Assembly (NCBI GenBank): GCA_026995045.1
Contig: JALWPK010000209.1
Span: forward strand, 1-64,000
From: Gammaproteobacteria bacterium
GTDB taxonomy: Bacteria; Pseudomonadota; Gammaproteobacteria; SZUA-229
DNA: 64,000 nt
Direction of reading: 5' to 3'
In this document: piece after piece, positions 61,190 through 64,000 of the stretch
Layout of the letters: each line of letters opens with the position of its first letter
Position numbering within the stretch: position 1 is the stretch's first letter
The notes under the pieces: generated by a model
The model's input: only the letters and a program-made list of their open reading frames with translations
Database searches by the model: none
Told to the model about the DNA's origin: nothing
Position numbers and translations under genes: made by a program

Positions 61190-61228
61190 GCCGTTCAGTT
61201 TGCCATATTCACGCCTTGATAGCGAGTA

Positions 61229-61711
61229 TCAGCTGTTGCTGTCAAACAGCAGGTGGTCGATGGACAGGTCATCGTGATTACGGCGGAACAGCCGCCCCAG
61301 CGTGCGATTGAGAAAATGATTACGCGGCAGAAAATTCAGCACCGATTTCCTGCGCTTGTCGATCAGCCCCCTGGCTTCTTTCAATTTGGCGTGGGAGGAG
61401 TCGATTTTGCAGCCGCGATGCAGGCAGTCCACCGCACGCTTGCGGTTGCCGCTATGCCATTCGGCAATGGCCAGGTTGAGAAACACGCGGCCATCCAGCA
61501 CTTCCGAGCTGCCGGCGTCGCGACACAGCAGCAGCCCGCCCGGATTGCCGGTGAGCACCTGACACAAGCCGTAATAGGAAGTGACCCGATTGTAAAGCTC
61601 GTGCGCCTCGTCGATGCTTTTCAGGCATTCGCCAAACTCGCGTTCGGCGGCGCGATAATCGCCAGACTTGAGCGCGCTGATTCCGTTGTCGTAGGCTTGC
61701 TGATTCATCAT
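61229..61711 (-). CDS. TPR-like small protein of unknown function
   Basis: A 160-residue cytoplasmic protein. It begins MMNQQAYDNGISALKSGDYRAAEREFGECL, a clear TPR helix pair, and has a second one around LNLAIAEWHSGNRKRAVDCL. The C-terminal third is basic (RRKSVLNFLPRNHFLNRTLG). The start is one of two adjacent ATGs; a further upstream ATG would add 15 residues. It is divergent from prmA, and rnpB follows downstream on the same strand after about 40 bases. The function is not recognisable. Confidence 0.75.
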   Translation of the reverse strand: MMNQQAYDNGISALKSGDYRAAEREFGECLKSIDEAHELYNRVTSYYGLCQVLTGNPGGLLLCRDAGSSEVLDGRVFLNLAIAEWHSGNRKRAVDCLHRGCKIDSSHAKLKEARGLIDKRRKSVLNFLPRNHFLNRTLGRLFRRNHDDLSIDHLLFDSNS

Positions 61712-61819
61712 CGCAGATACTACTGCGGTTAGGCTGGGCGGTCTAGCCCAAAACAAGGAATGTTTTCGCCATTCATGGCGGGGCTGTTATCATGGCGTTT
61801 TGTCACCCGAAGCACCGAC

Positions 61820-62701
61820 ATGCCCTGGCTACAGCTTTCAATTACAACCAGCAAACAGCACACGGAGCAGGCGGAAGCCGCGCTGCTGGAGCACGGCGCA
61901 TGCTCGATTACCTATCGCGACGCTGACGATGTCCCCATTCTGGAGCCCGCGCCCGGCGAAACCCCGTTGTGGGAAAACAGCATCGTCACCGGCCTGTTTG
62001 AAAGCGGCGGTAACACCGACGCCCTGATCAGCCGGCTGCATGTCGCCATGGCCGATGCGGAACACACCATCAGCAGCGAACAGCTTGAAGACCAGAACTG
62101 GGAGCGCGCCTGGATGGCGCATTTCAAACCGATGCAGTTTGGCAAACATTTCTGGGTCGTGCCCAGCCATCACGATGTGGTGGACGCCAGCGCCGTCAAT
62201 CTGCAACTCGACCCCGGCCTCGCCTTTGGCACCGGCGCCCATCCAACCACCGCGATGTGCCTGCAATGGCTGGGCGAACACCCGCTCGCCGGCAACAGCG
62301 TACTGGATTATGGCTGCGGCTCGGGCATACTAGCCATCGCCGCGCTGCTGCTGGGCGCAAACCGCGCCACCGGAACCGACATCGACCCGCAAGCGATTGA
62401 GGCCAGCCGCAGCAATGCCGAACTCAACCGGGTATCAGACAAACTGCAACTGGCGCTGGTGAAGGATTACCGGCCAACACAATACGATATTGTGCTGGCC
62501 AACATTCTCAGCGGCCCGCTGGCGCAGCTGGCGCCAACGCTGGCGCAAAATACGCGCAGTGGCGGCGATATTGTGCTGTCCGGCATTTTGCAGGAACAGG
62601 CTGACAGCGTGCGCGAAGCCTATGCGCCGTGGTTCGACATGGACGCCACCCGCACGCAGGAAGACTGGGTGATGCTGCACGGTTGCAGGAAACCCGATTA
62701 G
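61820..62701 (+). CDS. prmA: Ribosomal protein L11 methyltransferase PrmA
   Basis: Trimethylates lysines and the N-terminus of ribosomal protein L11. The 293-residue enzyme has the N-terminal L11-binding domain (MPWLQLSITTSKQHTEQAEA), the linker phrase LDPGLAFGTGAHPTTAMCL, and SAM motif I VLDYGCGSGILAI. The start is set at MPWLQL, typical of the family; an ATG 20 codons earlier is unlikely. It is followed by the zinc-ribbon membrane protein gene after 40 bases, a common pair. Confidence 0.96.
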   Translation: MPWLQLSITTSKQHTEQAEAALLEHGACSITYRDADDVPILEPAPGETPLWENSIVTGLFESGGNTDALISRLHVAMADAEHTISSEQLEDQNWERAWMAHFKPMQFGKHFWVVPSHHDVVDASAVNLQLDPGLAFGTGAHPTTAMCLQWLGEHPLAGNSVLDYGCGSGILAIAALLLGANRATGTDIDPQAIEASRSNAELNRVSDKLQLALVKDYRPTQYDIVLANILSGPLAQLAPTLAQNTRSGGDIVLSGILQEQADSVREAYAPWFDMDATRTQEDWVMLHGCRKPD

Positions 62702-62741
62702 CTTGCAAACTCGCCACGATGAAAACCCGATCGGAGTCTGA

Positions 62742-63563
62742 ATGAAAACCGAGTGCCCGCACTGTCACACCATTTTTAACGTCAGCCAGCAACAACTGGA
62801 GTTGGCCGATGGCATGGTGCGCTGCGGTGTATGCCAGCAAATATTCAATGCGCTGGTGCAACCGGATTTGTTTCATGAAAACGAAAACCCGCCTGCCGAC
62901 GATGCTGCTGATCTGAATGCTGATATAGCAACTGAAGCAACGCATGTCGAGAGTGAAGCAGACAGCTCTGAACTGACAGCACACAATACTGATACCGCTG
63001 ACAAACAGCAAGACAACAACATTCTGTTTGATGGCAGCGAAGCGGCTTCTGTCGTGCCGGACGAGTTACGCGTTGAGGGTCATCGCCCCGGCGTGCTGTC
63101 CACCCTGATGTGGACGCTGGCTTCGTTGTTACTGGCCGTCACCCTGCTGTTGCAATTTGCCTGGCATCAACGTGAATACCTGGTTCGGCAACCGTGGTTG
63201 CAAACCTACATTACACAAGCCTGCCAGCATGTTGACTGCAGCCTGCTGCATCTGCGCGACCCTGGAAAAATTGAACTCAGCAGCCGCAATGTTTACACCC
63301 ATCCAACCGAAAACAATGCATTGATGGTGTCGCTCACCCTGGTCAACAAGGCGCCCTACGCCCAGGCCTTCCCCGATATCCAGCTTGAATTTTCCGACGT
63401 GGTCGGCACGGTTATCGCCGCCCGCCGGCTGCGCCCGCAGGAATATCTCAACGCCGGCGCCGACAAGCCGCAACTGCTGTTGCCCAATAAACCTGTCACG
63501 CTGGCGCTGGAAATTGTCGACCCCGGCAAACAGGCGCTGACTTACGAATTCCGGTTTTTATAA
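62742..63563 (+). CDS. Zinc-ribbon and DUF3426 membrane protein
   Basis: The 273-residue protein begins with an MJ0042-type zinc ribbon (ECPHCHTIF...RCGVCQQIF) in the cytoplasm, followed by an acidic low-complexity linker, one membrane helix (about 120-142) and a periplasmic DUF3426 domain (LSSRNVYTHPTENNALMVSL, ending YEFRFL). This family commonly follows prmA in proteobacteria. Its function is unknown; a role in membrane or envelope homeostasis is only a guess. Confidence 0.85.
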   Translation: MKTECPHCHTIFNVSQQQLELADGMVRCGVCQQIFNALVQPDLFHENENPPADDAADLNADIATEATHVESEADSSELTAHNTDTADKQQDNNILFDGSEAASVVPDELRVEGHRPGVLSTLMWTLASLLLAVTLLLQFAWHQREYLVRQPWLQTYITQACQHVDCSLLHLRDPGKIELSSRNVYTHPTENNALMVSLTLVNKAPYAQAFPDIQLEFSDVVGTVIAARRLRPQEYLNAGADKPQLLLPNKPVTLALEIVDPGKQALTYEFRFL

Positions 63564-63584
63564 GCAACCGCCAGAACCAACCGC

Positions 63585-63968
63585 TTATTGCTGACGTTTG
63601 AAACGCACTATGTGGCGACGCTGTTTTTTGTTGGGTCGACGCTCGCCATGATGCACCGCCTGATTCGCCAGTTTCTGCATTTCACGCAAGCGTTCACGTT
63701 CGGCGATACTGGCTTCGGTTTCCTCGTATAACTGCTGCGCTTCACTCACCGGCCGGCGTTTGTCGTGAATGCCGCGCACAATGACATCGAAATGCACATT
63801 ACCGCGCTGGATGCCCAGCGCATCGCCCACCCGCACAGCGCGCGCAGGCTTGACGCGCTGACCATTGAGATGCACCTTGCCGCCGCTGACCGCTTCACTC
63901 GCCAGCGCGCGGGTTTTGAAAAACCGCGCCGCCCACAGCCACTTGTCGAGCCGGATAGAATCACTCAT
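63585..63968 (-). CDS. hslR: Heat-shock ribosome-associated protein HslR (Hsp15, S4 domain)
   Basis: RNA-binding protein of 127 residues that binds stalled 50S subunits carrying nascent chains in Escherichia coli. The S4 domain is clear: SIRLDKWLWAARFFKTRALA and GGKVHLNGQRVKPAR; the C-terminal tail is basic (RPNKKQRRHIVRFKRQQ). The ATG at 63968 is chosen; a TTG directly before it is in frame. It is convergent with the DUF3426 gene. Confidence 0.93.
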   Translation of the reverse strand: MSDSIRLDKWLWAARFFKTRALASEAVSGGKVHLNGQRVKPARAVRVGDALGIQRGNVHFDVIVRGIHDKRRPVSEAQQLYEETEASIAERERLREMQKLANQAVHHGERRPNKKQRRHIVRFKRQQ

Positions 63969-64000
63969 CAACTGATCTTATGTGTTGGCAACCGTCTAGA

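Noticed and set aside
60888-61277. Open frames across the RNase P RNA gene
   Set aside because: The region is clearly rnpB on the minus strand; frames there are accidental.

Overview
The window is a stretch of chromosomal housekeeping DNA from a Gram-negative bacterium, almost certainly a gammaproteobacterium. The signs are a complete division and cell wall (dcw) cluster ending in lpxC, a meso-diaminopimelate-type MurE, BamD and OmpW, polar type IV pilus genes with a PilS/PilR pair and a sigma-54 pilin promoter, ZapD, and the pgeF-rluD-bamD arrangement. I cannot name the genus. No tRNA, 5S, 16S or 23S gene, prophage, CRISPR array or intact insertion sequence was seen.

Layout. 1-4.0 kb: nadA (flanked by composite small repeats), aspS and an fmdB-type zinc ribbon gene, all on the minus strand. 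4.0-10 kb: a short-chain dehydrogenase, two tandem paralogous membrane GGDEF-EAL proteins for cyclic-di-GMP turnover, and an OmpW-type porin, on the plus strand. 10-14.6 kb, minus strand: clpB, then a cassette of two small paralogous secreted proteins around a periplasmic rhodanese. 14.8-19.6 kb: pgeF-rluD, divergent bamD, nadE and a PP0621-type gene. 19.6-29.6 kb is the type IV pilus region: pilS, pilR, a TfpX/TfpZ-like gene, a major pilin with a sigma-54 promoter, a second pilin, pilB, pilC, pilD, then coaE; zapD follows. 30.5-32.6 kb is an AT-richer insert with a TPR-sulfotransferase and a small unknown gene.

32.7-58.2 kb, minus strand: a Nudix-ThiE fusion, argJ, secA, an M23 peptidase, then (after a plus-strand dciA) the complete dcw cluster, read from mraZ at 58.2 kb: mraZ-rsmH-ftsL-ftsI-murE-murF-mraY-murD-ftsW-murG-murC-murB-ddlB-ftsQ-ftsA-ftsZ-lpxC. 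Most junctions overlap by 1-14 bases, so it is translationally coupled. A sigma-70 promoter and five phased GTGG repeats (MraZ boxes) head it. 58.6-64 kb: a hybrid GAF-PAS histidine kinase, RNase P RNA on the minus strand, a small TPR-like protein, prmA, a DUF3426-type zinc-ribbon membrane protein and hslR.

The less ordinary features are: pilD has no ATG, GTG or TTG start in its usable interval; the major pilin has no cysteines, so it lacks the usual C-terminal disulfide loop; the rhodanese is enclosed by two homologous small secreted proteins of unknown function; the two diguanylate cyclase/phosphodiesterase genes are tandem duplicates; and nested repeat elements flank nadA. I found no clearly new multi-gene system; the rhodanese cassette is the best candidate for something undescribed.
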